From NCBI RefSeq assembly GCF_007003975.1, contig NZ_VFTC01000043.1, positions 1 through 42,325 of the forward strand: a DNA stretch of 42,325 bases, read 5' to 3'. The notes beneath the pieces were generated by a model. It was not told the DNA's origin. It did no database searches and saw nothing but the letters and a program-made list of their open reading frames with translations. Source of the DNA: Mesorhizobium sp. WSM4306. GTDB taxonomy: Bacteria; Pseudomonadota; Alphaproteobacteria; Rhizobiales; Rhizobiaceae. A program made the position numbers and the translations under genes. Positions within the stretch are counted from its first letter, which is position 1. Each line of letters begins with the position of its first letter. Shown in pieces: positions 26,152 to 34,975 of this stretch.

Positions 26152-28005
26152 ATGCCATCACCTTTGATCCGGCGCGGAATATGGGCGATCGGTGTTGCCG
26201 TGCTCGTCATCGCGCTGGTCGTCGCCGCTCTGCCGCTGATTGCCTCGACCCGGATCGTGCGCGACCGCATCGCCTGGGAGATGAGCGCATGGAGCGGTTT
26301 CAGGGTCACCATTGACGGTTCGCCGCGCATCGAGGTGTGGCCGAACTTCCGCGCCATATTGAGCGACGTCACGCTGTCGCAGTGGACCGAGACCGACGCG
26401 CCGCCGGTGATCGAAGCCGAGCGGGTCGAGGTCGACCTTTCAGCCATGGCGGCGCTGCAGGGCGATGTGGTGTTTTCGACGGCGCGGCTGGTGCGGCCGA
26501 CGATCCGGGTTCAGCGCACCGCAAACGGCATGTTTCTGCCCGCCATGCCGACCGGAGGGCGCATCACGCGCTCCATCGACACCGCGCGCGGCGTGGTCGG
26601 CGCCGATCCGGCGAAGCCTGATCTGAGCAAGCTGCCGACCGATCCGTTCGGCACCGTGGAGTTCAGGGATGGCCGCATGGTCGCCTCCATCGGCGGCAAG
26701 GACGTCGAATTGCTGACCAGCGTCAGCGGCCAGGCGAACTGGGCGGCGATGAACAGCAATGCGACCTTGTCGGCGACCGGCATCTGGCGCGGCGAAAGCG
26801 TCACCGTCGATGCGTCCTCGCCCAAGCCGCTGGTGTTGTTTGCCGGCGGTGCTGCGCCAATCACCTTTTCGTTCAAGGCGGCCCCTGCCAGCTTCTCATT
26901 CGACGGCACGGCCGGCATGTCGCAAAACGCCTATTTCGACGGCCAGGTGAAATTCGCCGCACCGTCGCTGCGGCGCGTGCTGGAATGGTCGCAGGCCGGA
27001 TTTGCACCGGGCGCCGCAATCGGCTCGGTGTCGATTTCGAGCAAGATCACGGCGACGGCCGGCCGCATCAAGTTCGAAAACACGGCGGTCGCGCTCGACA
27101 ACAACCCGGGAATGGGGGCTCTGGACTTCTCGTTCGGCGACGCCTTGCCGGTGATTTCCGGCACGCTCGCCTTCGATACGCTCGACCTCAGGTCGCTGTT
27201 CTCCGCCTTCACGCCGCTGGCGCCCACCGGCGAAACCGGCCCCGGGGAAATCGACACCAGCTTTGCCGACCGCGTCAATCTCGATCTGAGGCTATCGGCG
27301 GCGCATGCCTCGGCCGGCGCGATCCAGCTTGCTGACGTCGCCGCCACCGCGCAGGTCAAGAACGGGCTTGCCGTCTTCGATATCTCCGATGCGTCGGCCT
27401 TTGGCGGCAACGTTCAGAGCAGCCTGCGCTTCGACCGCAAGCCCGAGGGTTCGCAGGTCGAGATCCGGCTGCTCGCCTCCGACATTGACGGCGCCGCTTT
27501 CGGCACGGCTGCCGGCATGACGCGATTGGTGCCGGCCAGCACCGGTACGGTCTCGGTCATTCTCAAAGGGCCGGGCAAATCCTGGGACTCGATCTTCGAG
27601 AACGCTGACGGCTCGGTCTCGGCGACGTTCGGGCCAGGCGCACTGAGCGGGCTCAATTTGCCGGCGTTTCTGAAGCACACCGAACAGGGCGGCTTCTTCG
27701 CGCTCGACGATGTCTCGGACGGGACGCTGCCGATCGACGGCGCCGAGCTCAAGGCCACCATCTCGAAGGGCGTGGCGCGGCTGGACAAGGCCGAGGCCAA
27801 TTCGGCGAAATACAAGATCTGGCTATCCGGCATCGCGTCCTATGGCGGACGCGGGCTGGCGCTGTCGGGCGGTATCACCCAGGCCGATCCGGCGGCAGCG
27901 CCCGCCAATGGCCAGCAGGGGCCCAACCAGTCGTCCTTTTTCGTCGGCGGCACCTGGAGCACACCGTTCATTTCGCCGATCAGCCGCGGCATCTCAGGCG
28001 AATAG
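26152..28005 (+). CDS. AsmA-family protein
   Basis: This 617-residue protein has one N-terminal membrane segment (about residues 9-28, VAVLVIALVVAALPLI) and a large beta-rich periplasmic region. The AsmA pattern is seen as VTIDGSPRIEVWPNFRAILS near the start (the family has 'dG.i.wsl.P...l.dv') and LSGLNLPAFLKH with TISKGVARLDKAE near the end. AsmA-like proteins are thought to help phospholipid transport to the outer membrane or envelope assembly. The length matches the rhizobial group of 600-700 residues. It is likely monocistronic, since the next gene is on the other strand. Confidence 0.85.
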   Translation: MPSPLIRRGIWAIGVAVLVIALVVAALPLIASTRIVRDRIAWEMSAWSGFRVTIDGSPRIEVWPNFRAILSDVTLSQWTETDAPPVIEAERVEVDLSAMAALQGDVVFSTARLVRPTIRVQRTANGMFLPAMPTGGRITRSIDTARGVVGADPAKPDLSKLPTDPFGTVEFRDGRMVASIGGKDVELLTSVSGQANWAAMNSNATLSATGIWRGESVTVDASSPKPLVLFAGGAAPITFSFKAAPASFSFDGTAGMSQNAYFDGQVKFAAPSLRRVLEWSQAGFAPGAAIGSVSISSKITATAGRIKFENTAVALDNNPGMGALDFSFGDALPVISGTLAFDTLDLRSLFSAFTPLAPTGETGPGEIDTSFADRVNLDLRLSAAHASAGAIQLADVAATAQVKNGLAVFDISDASAFGGNVQSSLRFDRKPEGSQVEIRLLASDIDGAAFGTAAGMTRLVPASTGTVSVILKGPGKSWDSIFENADGSVSATFGPGALSGLNLPAFLKHTEQGGFFALDDVSDGTLPIDGAELKATISKGVARLDKAEANSAKYKIWLSGIASYGGRGLALSGGITQADPAAAPANGQQGPNQSSFFVGGTWSTPFISPISRGISGE

Positions 28006-28099
28006 GCTAAGCGGTGTCGATATTCAGGTGAGGCCGGTCTGCGTTTCGGGCGAATAGACGAGCCCTCGAGAGCGGGCTGATCGCATATGGCATCGCCAG

Positions 28100-28134
28100 C
28101 CCCCGCTCCGTCTCGGCTTCGCCGAGCCACCTCT
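28100..28134 (+). repeat. Intergenic inverted repeat, left arm (35 bp)
   Basis: This arm matches the reverse complement of 28223-28257 at 34 of 35 positions. Each arm contains its own small palindrome, CTCGGC-TTC-GCCGAG. Confidence 0.85.
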
Positions 28135-28222
28135 CCCCCATGTTCATAGGGGATGAGGAAAGGCCAAGCTTTTCAAGGCAGCGACCTCAACGATTGGCAT
28201 TTCCTCTCCCCCACGGACGTGT

Positions 28223-28257
28223 AGAGGTGGCTCGGCGAAGCCGAGACGGAGTGGGGG
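28223..28257 (-). repeat. Intergenic inverted repeat, right arm (35 bp)
   Basis: This pairs with 28100-28134 across an 88-bp spacer. The whole unit sits between the 3' ends of the AsmA and potI genes and looks like a dispersed palindromic element of rhizobial genomes. It could also act as a transcript stabiliser or terminator for both genes. The 321-bp gap 28006-28326 holds nothing else I recognise. Confidence 0.85.
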
Positions 28258-28326
28258 TCTGGCACCGCCCCACGCGATTAGCCGTCCTTGAAAGAGAGCC
28301 GGCCTATCCCAGCTGCTTTCGTCCAC

Positions 28327-29145
28327 TCAGCCGCGCTGCGCGGCCTGTTCGTCGAGCTGACGCTGCACCTCACGCCGCTTGTTGGCGACCGAGGCGATGA
28401 TGACACCGACCGCCACAACCGCGATCAGGATGGTGCAGGCGGCATTGATCTCCGGCGTTACGCCGAGACGCACCTGGCTGTAGATCTTCATCGGCAGCGT
28501 GGTGGCGCCGGGGCCAGAGGTGAAACTGGCGATGACCAGATCGTCGAGCGACAGCGTAAAGGCCAGCATCCAGCCGGAGACGATGGCCGGCATGATGACC
28601 GGCAGCGTGATCTGGAAGAAGGTCTTCACAGGTGTTGCGCCGAGATCCATCGCGGCCTCCTCCAGCGACCGGTCGAACGAGACCAGGCGCGACTGCACGA
28701 CAACGGCGACGAAGCACATGGTCAAAGTGATGTGGGCAAGCGTGACGGTGAAGAAACCACGGTCGAGACCGACGGCAACGAACAACAACAGCAACGACAG
28801 ACCGGTGATGACTTCCGGCATGACCAGCGGCGCGAACACCATGCCGGAAAACAGGATGCGGCCCCGGAAGCGGGTGTAGCGGGTCAAGGTCAGGGCCGCC
28901 AGCGTGCCGAGCACGGTCGCCACCGTGGCGGAGATGACACCGACGCGCGCGGTGACCCAAGTGGCGTCCATCAGCCCCTGATTGTGGAACAGCGAGACAT
29001 ACCATTTGGTCGAGAAGCCGCCCCAGACGGTGACCAGTTTCGATTCGTTGAAGGAGAAGACGACGAGCAGCACGATCGGCAGATAGAGGAAGGCAAAGCC
29101 CAGCACGACCGAGGTGACGTTGAAGCGGCTCCAGGTGGGGTTCAT
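28327..29145 (-). CDS. potI: Putrescine/spermidine ABC transporter permease PotI
   Basis: This 272-residue inner-membrane protein has about six transmembrane helices, beginning VVLGFAFLYLPIVLLVVFSF. The permease EAA loop reads EEAAMDLGATPVKTFFQITLP (about residues 165-185), where the ATPase docks. It is the last of four genes of the polyamine importer. The start codon overlaps the potH stop by 4 bp (ATGA), so translation is coupled. The C-terminus is charged and cytoplasmic. It could serve another polyamine such as spermidine (potC); the PotF-like binding protein favours putrescine. Confidence 0.92.
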   Translation of the reverse strand: MNPTWSRFNVTSVVLGFAFLYLPIVLLVVFSFNESKLVTVWGGFSTKWYVSLFHNQGLMDATWVTARVGVISATVATVLGTLAALTLTRYTRFRGRILFSGMVFAPLVMPEVITGLSLLLLFVAVGLDRGFFTVTLAHITLTMCFVAVVVQSRLVSFDRSLEEAAMDLGATPVKTFFQITLPVIMPAIVSGWMLAFTLSLDDLVIASFTSGPGATTLPMKIYSQVRLGVTPEINAACTILIAVVAVGVIIASVANKRREVQRQLDEQAAQRG

Positions 29146-30107
29146 TTGTCCTGCTCCTGGGCGCGTGCCTGAGCCTGCTGGAAGAGCATGATCGGTACGA
29201 TCAAGAGCAGCAGCAGGATGACGGCGACGGCCGACGACACCGGCCAGTCACGGTTGGCGAAAAACTCGTTCCACAAGGTCTTGCCGATCATCAGCGTCTG
29301 CGAGCCGCCGAGCAGGTCTGGAATAACGAACTCGCCGACAGCCGGGATGAACACCAACAGGCAGCCGGCGATGACGCCGGGCAGCGACAGCGGGAAGGTG
29401 ATCTTCCAGAAGGCGGCGGTCGGCGGACAGCCGAGGTCCTTAGCCGCCTCGATCAGCGAATAATCCATCTTTTCCAGCGACGAATAGAGCGGCAGCACCA
29501 TGAATGGCAGGTAGGAATAGACGATGCCGATGAAGATCGCCGTGTAGGTGTTGAGGATGATCAGCGGCTGATTGATGACGTGCAGCGACAGCAGCAGCTG
29601 GTTGAGCAACCCTTCGGGCTTGAGGATGCCGATCCAGGCGTAGACGCGGATCAGGAACGAGGTCCAGAACGGCAGGATCACCAGCATCAGCAAGGTCGGG
29701 CGGATCGTCGCCGGCGCGCGCGCCATACCGTAGGCAATGGGGAAGCCGACGAGCAAGGTCAGGATCGTCGAGACTGCAGCGATAATGACGCTGGTGACAT
29801 AGGCTTTGAAGTAAAGCGCGTCCTGCGTCAGCCAGACATAATTGTCGAAGTTGAGATCGCGGAAGCCGGCGAAGAAACCGGAAATGCCGTCCGTGAAGTC
29901 GAGCACCGGCGTGTAGGGCGGCATGGCGATTGCCGACTGCGACAGCGAAATCTTGAAGACGATGATGAACGGGATGAAGAAGAAGAACAGCAGCCAGAGA
30001 TAGGGGACGATGATGACGAGCCGGCTGACAAAGCCGGCACCGAGCCGTGTCAGCAATGGTTTGGCCGCGGTCGACGGACCGGAGTCGGTGATGGCGATGT
30101 TGGACAT
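29142..30107 (-). CDS. potH: Putrescine/spermidine ABC transporter permease PotH
   Basis: This 321-residue inner-membrane permease has six to seven hydrophobic helices (first about residues 30-52, LVIIVPYLWLLFFFFIPFII). The EAA loop reads LIEAAKDLGCPPTAAFWKIT near residue 215. It forms the heterodimeric channel with PotI. It starts 8 bp after the potG stop and overlaps potI by 4 bp, so the three genes form one transcript. The length and the soluble N-terminal extension of about 25 residues fit PotH. Confidence 0.93.
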   Translation of the reverse strand: MSNIAITDSGPSTAAKPLLTRLGAGFVSRLVIIVPYLWLLFFFFIPFIIVFKISLSQSAIAMPPYTPVLDFTDGISGFFAGFRDLNFDNYVWLTQDALYFKAYVTSVIIAAVSTILTLLVGFPIAYGMARAPATIRPTLLMLVILPFWTSFLIRVYAWIGILKPEGLLNQLLLSLHVINQPLIILNTYTAIFIGIVYSYLPFMVLPLYSSLEKMDYSLIEAAKDLGCPPTAAFWKITFPLSLPGVIAGCLLVFIPAVGEFVIPDLLGGSQTLMIGKTLWNEFFANRDWPVSSAVAVILLLLLIVPIMLFQQAQARAQEQDK

Positions 30108-30115
30108 GGCCGCCC

Positions 30116-31255
30116 CTACCGTGTCAGCACGACGCCGGCGTCCGGCCGGAAGGAAACCCAGGCGCGGTCGTTCCAGGTCAGCGGATCCTCGGTGACGCGC
30201 GCCGCGTTGAGCGCGCTTGCCCTGATCATCTGCCCGTCATCCAGCCTGATGTGGTAGACGGTCATGTCGCCGAGATAGGCGACGTCGTAGACTTCGCCCT
30301 CCAGCGCATTGACGGCGTCCGCCGGCTTCTTCGACGTTACCTTGATCTTCTCCGGCCTGATGGCGAAGACGATGTCGGAACCGGCCTTTGAATCGGTGCT
30401 GTTTTCGACGACGATCTGGGCGCCTGTCGCGCCGGTGATGCGCGTGGTGTTTGCCGCCCGCTCGGCGACCTTGCCTTCAAACATGTTCACATTGCCGACG
30501 AAGTGGGCGACGAAGCGTGACGTCGGGGCCTCGTACACTTCCGCCGGCGTCGCCACTTGCATGACCTCGCCCTTGTCGATGATGGCGATGCGGTCGGCCA
30601 TTGTCATTGCTTCTTCCTGGTCGTGGGTGACGACGACGAAGGTCAGGCCAAGATTTTGCTGCAGGTCCATCAGCTCGAACTGCGTTTCCTCGCGCAGCTT
30701 CTTGTCGAGCGCACCAAGCGGTTCATCGAGCAGCAGCACTTTCGGCCGCTTGGCAACCGAGCGGGCGAGGGCGACGCGCTGGCGCTGGCCGCCGGAGAGC
30801 TGGTGCGGCTTACGCTTGGCGAACTGCTCGAGCTTGACCAGCTTCAACATCTCGGCAACGCGTTTTTCGATGTCCGGCGCCGGCATGCCTTCCTGCTTGA
30901 GGCCGAAGGCGATGTTCTTTTCCACCGTCATATGCGGGAACAGCGCATAGGACTGGAACATCATGTTGACCGGACGGCGATAGGGCGGGATGCCGCGTAA
31001 ATCCTGACCGTCGAGAAGGATGCGGCCGGCGGTCGGCTCTTCGAAGCCAGCGAGCATCCGCAGCAGCGTCGACTTTCCGCAGCCGGACGCGCCGAGCAGG
31101 GCGAAGAACTCGCGCTCGAAAATGGTCAGCGACAGATTGTTGACGGCGGTGAAGTCACCGAACTTCTTGGTGACGTTCTCAAATTGAATGTATGGCTTGG
31201 CGTTCGGGTCGTTCCATGGCGCGAAATCCCTGCGGATGCTGCCAAGCGATTTCAT
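30116..31255 (-). CDS. potG: Putrescine/spermidine ABC transporter ATP-binding protein PotG
   Basis: This 379-residue ATPase has Walker A GASGCGKST, the signature LSGGQRQRVALAR, Walker B VLLLDEPLGALD and the switch His in VVTHDQEEA. The C-terminal TOBE-type regulatory domain runs from about residue 255 to the end. It energises uptake through PotH and PotI. The start at 31255 is set by GGAG 6 nt before the ATG; the longer frame would run through the potF-potG hairpin. It lies 81 bp after potF, separated by a perfect 13-bp stem-loop that may lower its expression relative to potF. Confidence 0.94.
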   Translation of the reverse strand: MKSLGSIRRDFAPWNDPNAKPYIQFENVTKKFGDFTAVNNLSLTIFEREFFALLGASGCGKSTLLRMLAGFEEPTAGRILLDGQDLRGIPPYRRPVNMMFQSYALFPHMTVEKNIAFGLKQEGMPAPDIEKRVAEMLKLVKLEQFAKRKPHQLSGGQRQRVALARSVAKRPKVLLLDEPLGALDKKLREETQFELMDLQQNLGLTFVVVTHDQEEAMTMADRIAIIDKGEVMQVATPAEVYEAPTSRFVAHFVGNVNMFEGKVAERAANTTRITGATGAQIVVENSTDSKAGSDIVFAIRPEKIKVTSKKPADAVNALEGEVYDVAYLGDMTVYHIRLDDGQMIRASALNAARVTEDPLTWNDRAWVSFRPDAGVVLTR

Positions 31256-31296
31256 GTCCCACTCCGTCCTGTTTTTTTGCTTCTCGCCCCAGAAGA

Positions 31297-31326
31297 ATGG
31301 CCCCGGCAGGTGACTGCCGGGGCCAT
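31297..31326 (-). promoter_or_regulatory. Perfect 13-bp stem-loop between potF and potG
   Basis: ATGGCCCCGGCAG and CTGCCGGGGCCAT flank a 4-nt loop, 10 bp after the potF stop. On the coding strand it is followed by TCTTCTG, not a full T run, so it probably works as a 3' stabiliser or partial terminator that keeps binding protein in excess of transporter. Confidence 0.75.
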
Positions 31327-31336
31327 GTCGCATTGC

Positions 31337-32434
31337 TTACTGGCCGGTGACGATCTTGGTCCAGCTGCGCGTGATCAGACGCTGCGTCTTGGGATCGTAG
31401 GGCTGGACCGTATAGAGTTTTTTCAAGGTCTCGGCGTCCGGATAGACCGCCGGATCATCCAGCAGCGCCTTGTCGACGAACTGCTGCGAAGCCTTGTTGC
31501 CGTTGGCGTACAGCACATAGTTGGACGACTTGGCGATCACTTCCGGCTTCATCAGGTAGTTGAGGAATTCGAGCGCCTCGGCGACATGCGGCGCATCGGC
31601 AGGGATCGCCATCTGGTCGAACCACATCTGCGCGCCTTCCTTGGGCACGGAATAGCCGATCTCGACGCCCTGCTTGGCCTCCACGGCCCGGTTGCGCGCC
31701 TGGAAGACGTCACCCGACCAGCCGACCGCCAGGCAGATATCGCCATTGGCGAGCGCGTTGATGTATTCCGACGAGTGGAATTTGCGGATGTAGGGCCGCA
31801 CCTTCAGCAAGGTTTCCTCGGCCTTGGCGATGTCGTCGGGCGAGGTGCTGTTGGGGTCGAGGCCGAGATATTTCAGTGCCGCCGGGATGATGTCGGCCGG
31901 CGAGTCCAGCACATAGACGCCGCAGTCCTTCAGCTTGGCCAGGCTGTCGGGATTGAAGAACACATCCCAGCTGTCGATCTTGTCGGTGCCGAGTGCGGCC
32001 TGCACCTTCTTGATGTTGTAGCCGATGCCGACGGTGCCCCACATGTAGTTGATCGAGTATTCGTTGCCGGGATCGTATTTGGCGGTCCGTTCCAGAACGG
32101 TGTCCCACATATTGGAGATGTTCGGCAGCTTCGACTTGTCGAGCTTCTGGAACACACCGGCCTGAATCTGACGCGCCAGGAAATTGCCACTGGGCACGAC
32201 GACGTCATAGCCGCTGCCGCCGGCAAGCAGCTTGGTCTCGAGGATCTCGTTGGAATCGAAGGTGTCATAGACCACCTTGATGCCGGTTTCCTTGGTGAAG
32301 TCGTCGATGATCGAGCTGTCGATATAGTCCGACCAGTTGAAGACATTGACGACGCGGTCCTCGGCATGGCCACCGACGGTGAAAAGCGTCAGAAATGCCG
32401 AGGTTGCCGAAAGCCAGAGCGCTTTGCGGATCAT
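31337..32434 (-). CDS. potF: Putrescine-binding periplasmic protein PotF
   Basis: This 365-residue protein has a signal peptide (residues 1-24, cleaved after VGGHA). The mature part begins EDRVVNVFNWSDYID, the common opening of PotD/PotF proteins, with polyamine-binding aromatic and acidic residues of the family such as the Trp and Asp there. It delivers polyamine to PotH/PotI. AAGGAG lies 6 nt before the ATG at 32434. It is the first gene of the operon. Substrate preference cannot be read with certainty, since spermidine and putrescine binders differ by few residues. Confidence 0.93.
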   Translation of the reverse strand: MIRKALWLSATSAFLTLFTVGGHAEDRVVNVFNWSDYIDSSIIDDFTKETGIKVVYDTFDSNEILETKLLAGGSGYDVVVPSGNFLARQIQAGVFQKLDKSKLPNISNMWDTVLERTAKYDPGNEYSINYMWGTVGIGYNIKKVQAALGTDKIDSWDVFFNPDSLAKLKDCGVYVLDSPADIIPAALKYLGLDPNSTSPDDIAKAEETLLKVRPYIRKFHSSEYINALANGDICLAVGWSGDVFQARNRAVEAKQGVEIGYSVPKEGAQMWFDQMAIPADAPHVAEALEFLNYLMKPEVIAKSSNYVLYANGNKASQQFVDKALLDDPAVYPDAETLKKLYTVQPYDPKTQRLITRSWTKIVTGQ

Positions 32435-32810
32435 GCTGTTCTCCTTTGATGAGTGTTCCTTCGCCAATTCGTCGCTGTTCCAGCGCGATTGGGCATTTGC
32501 TTCAGAGTATTGAGCTTTCCGGGCAGCCACAAGCGCCAGCCGCCGGCGCCCTGCGGGCGGTTCGACGAACGGCGGATGATGGCTCTGTGTACCCGCCTGG
32601 CGGGCGCGCCGACACCGTCAGAGGCTGTCGCCGTGGCGCGGGCAGGGATACGACGCTGTGATCCGGTCTTGGTCCGACCGGCGGGGACACTTGGCAAGAT
32701 AAGCCTGTCTTGTTGTTGCCGTGTCTCCAGCCTGCCCGTGCGGTAGCAACATTGTCAATGGCCCATCTCGCGCTTTGGGCGCGCGGCGTCGTCAATTGCG
32801 CAAAGGCAGG
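32435..32810. other. Intergenic gap upstream of potF, 376 bp
   Basis: No gene or RNA is recognisable. It must carry the pot operon promoter. A TTGACA on the minus strand (32753-32758) is a possible -35 box, but no good -10 box follows at the right distance. Confidence 0.4.
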
Positions 32811-33764
32811 TCAATTGGGGGACGGCAGACCGGTGACGCCGGGCCGCGCCGGCCGTGCCTGTCGCTTGAATTCGAGCCCGATATGGACAAGCAGCGCGGC
32901 AACCACCACTGCGCCGCCGATGATGGTGCGCACCGAGGGCACCTCGGCATGGACGAGCCAGACCCATATCGGGCCAAGGATCGGCTCGAAAGTGCCGAGC
33001 AGTGCCGCGATCGTCGCCGGGACCAACCGGGCGCCGGTGGCGAAGAAAGCAAGGCCAAGGCCGAGATTGATGACGCCGAAGGCAAACAGGAAAGCCATGT
33101 CGTGGCCGGAAACCGCGAACTGCGTGGCTTGCGACGCGGCAAACGCCGCTGCCAGCATCGTGCCGAGGCAGGTCGCCGGTGTCATGCGGACATGGGCGAA
33201 GCGACGGGTGATGACGGTGGCGATGGAGAACATGACCGCAATCAACAGCGCCAGCCCGTCGCCGATCGGCGATACGGCGCCGTCGAGCGATTCCGACACC
33301 ATGATAGCGACGCCGGCGATGACGGCGGCGATCGCCACCCAGGTCGCGACGGCGACGCGCTCGCGAAACAGCACCCAGGCAAGCAAAGCCGCCAGCAGCG
33401 GCACACCGGCCTGCATCAACAGGATATTGGCGACGGTGGTGTAGGCGAGGGCGACAACGAAGCACGTCGAGGCGGTGGCGAAGCACACGGCCACGGCAAG
33501 GCCGGGCAGACCCATGTCGCGAAACAGCCGCGGCACGCCGCGCCAGCCGTCGCGCCAGGCCATGAAGCAAATCAGGAACGCAGCCGCCCACAGCGAGCGC
33601 CAGAACACCACCGTCCAGCTGTCGGCGGTGTCGATAAAGCGGGCAATGGTGCCGCCAAAGCTCCACATCAGCGCCGACAGGAACACCAGCAGGAAGCCGA
33701 TGCGCTCCTCGCGCGGCGACACGGTCGGCGAAACAGTTATCGGCATTGATGCGGTGTCGGTCAT
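32811..33764 (-). CDS. EamA/DMT-family transporter
   Basis: This 317-residue membrane protein has about ten transmembrane helices in two EamA repeats. The first starts at IGFLLVFLSALMWSFGGTIAR and contains FWRSLWAAAFL; the second contains GVINLGLGLAFFATGARLVP and LGTFEPILGPIWVW, the usual EamA repeat ends. Members export or import metabolites such as amino acids, nucleotides or sugars, and the substrate is not evident. The start at 33764 fits the hydrophobic profile. A start 30 bp upstream is possible, and neither has a good ribosome site. It is likely monocistronic. Confidence 0.88.
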   Translation of the reverse strand: MTDTASMPITVSPTVSPREERIGFLLVFLSALMWSFGGTIARFIDTADSWTVVFWRSLWAAAFLICFMAWRDGWRGVPRLFRDMGLPGLAVAVCFATASTCFVVALAYTTVANILLMQAGVPLLAALLAWVLFRERVAVATWVAIAAVIAGVAIMVSESLDGAVSPIGDGLALLIAVMFSIATVITRRFAHVRMTPATCLGTMLAAAFAASQATQFAVSGHDMAFLFAFGVINLGLGLAFFATGARLVPATIAALLGTFEPILGPIWVWLVHAEVPSVRTIIGGAVVVAALLVHIGLEFKRQARPARPGVTGLPSPN

Positions 33765-33929
33765 GGGCTGCGACTGTCGGCTATCTCGGAATGGCATGAT
33801 GAACAATGGACGACAGACGTGCCGCATTCGCCTAGCGCAAAGGCTACGGCCGGACGTGATCCAGCCCGGCATTCCCTTTGGCGCACAGCCTGCCAGCCGG
33901 CGGCATTCAGTCGAAAAAGTCGATGGCGC

Positions 33930-34829
33930 CTACGACGTGCTCTTGTTACCCCGGATAAAGCGCCAGAGACCGGCCAGCGGAACCAACAGGAGAATGCCGA
34001 ACTTCTTCAGCGCGACCAGCGCGACCGCAATGAGCCCTGCCTTGGCCGCCAGTTTGCCGGCGATGAGGCCGCCAATGCCGACCGCAGCCACGGTGTCGGT
34101 GCCGGGCAGGAAGTCGGTGTATTTCTTGCCGGTGTTGAAGTCGGCAACGCCGAGCACTTCATCCAGGCTCTGCTTGATCTCCGGCAATTGCTCCACCGTG
34201 GCGATGTAGCTCATCACGAAGACGCCTTCCCGGCCGAGAAAACGGACATCGTAGTTGAGCGTATGGACGGCATCGTCGCCGAACTGCAACTCCTTTGCCC
34301 AGTGCAGCCGCTTGTGGACGAAATCATAGACAGGGGGCGAAGCCCAGCCAATCAGCTTGATCGGCTGATAACCGTCCTTCACCCGCTGATCGTTGGCCGA
34401 CAAAGTGTCCGCCTGCATGCTGCTCAGCAATTCGGCGTAGTCGATGGAGGCGGCGTCGCCGTCATCGACATGGCCAATCTTTTCATAGCGCAGCTCGATG
34501 CCCCAACCGTTGCCGGCGATCGGCTCATACTTGGCCGGGAAAATCATGCCGATCGCTTCAGAGGCGGTATCAGGCGGGTTGCCCCAGGCCTCGGTCAGAA
34601 CGGATGTCGCATCCTTCTTGTCCAGGAAGTAGAACTTGTCCTTGAGATCGAGATGAATGCCTTCGGGAAGGTCGACCGCGCCGGTCTTCGGATCGATCTT
34701 GTCCAGGAAGGCCTTGCCGTCATCACTATACTGTTGATAATCCTTGAAGAATTCAGAGGATTTTTCTGCCAGAGCAGGCCCTGCCGAAAAGGCAAGCGCC
34801 ACGCCAAGCCACAAAGCTTTCCTGTCCAT
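33930..34829 (-). CDS. DUF2167 membrane protein
   Basis: This 299-residue protein has a signal peptide (residues 1-21, ending GPALA) and a C-terminal hydrophobic stretch (about 245-290, with LIAVALVALKKFGILLLVPL). The DUF2167 pattern appears as GWGIELRYEKIGHVDD followed by LIGWASPPVYDFVHKRLHWA. It is an envelope protein of unknown function; homologues in enterobacteria (YdgA-neighbour types) are annotated only as membrane-anchored. AAGGGGGA lies 6 nt before the ATG. It is probably a single gene. Confidence 0.85.
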   Translation of the reverse strand: MDRKALWLGVALAFSAGPALAEKSSEFFKDYQQYSDDGKAFLDKIDPKTGAVDLPEGIHLDLKDKFYFLDKKDATSVLTEAWGNPPDTASEAIGMIFPAKYEPIAGNGWGIELRYEKIGHVDDGDAASIDYAELLSSMQADTLSANDQRVKDGYQPIKLIGWASPPVYDFVHKRLHWAKELQFGDDAVHTLNYDVRFLGREGVFVMSYIATVEQLPEIKQSLDEVLGVADFNTGKKYTDFLPGTDTVAAVGIGGLIAGKLAAKAGLIAVALVALKKFGILLLVPLAGLWRFIRGNKSTS

Positions 34830-34975
34830 AAGCCATCCCCCTTGGCTGCCTCACCTTTCGATACCGCAGCGCCGATGCTTAATCAATATTTCGATCGCCT
34901 CGGCTGGACAGGATCTGTATTTCTCGTCGCTAATGTGCAGGCGCCTCTTCGAGGACCAACAAACCTCGACAAGCA

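Noticed and set aside
28288..29172. Open frame of 294 codons opposite potI
   Set aside because: It is rich in Arg, Asp, Gln and His with no fold signal, and PotI on the other strand is certain.
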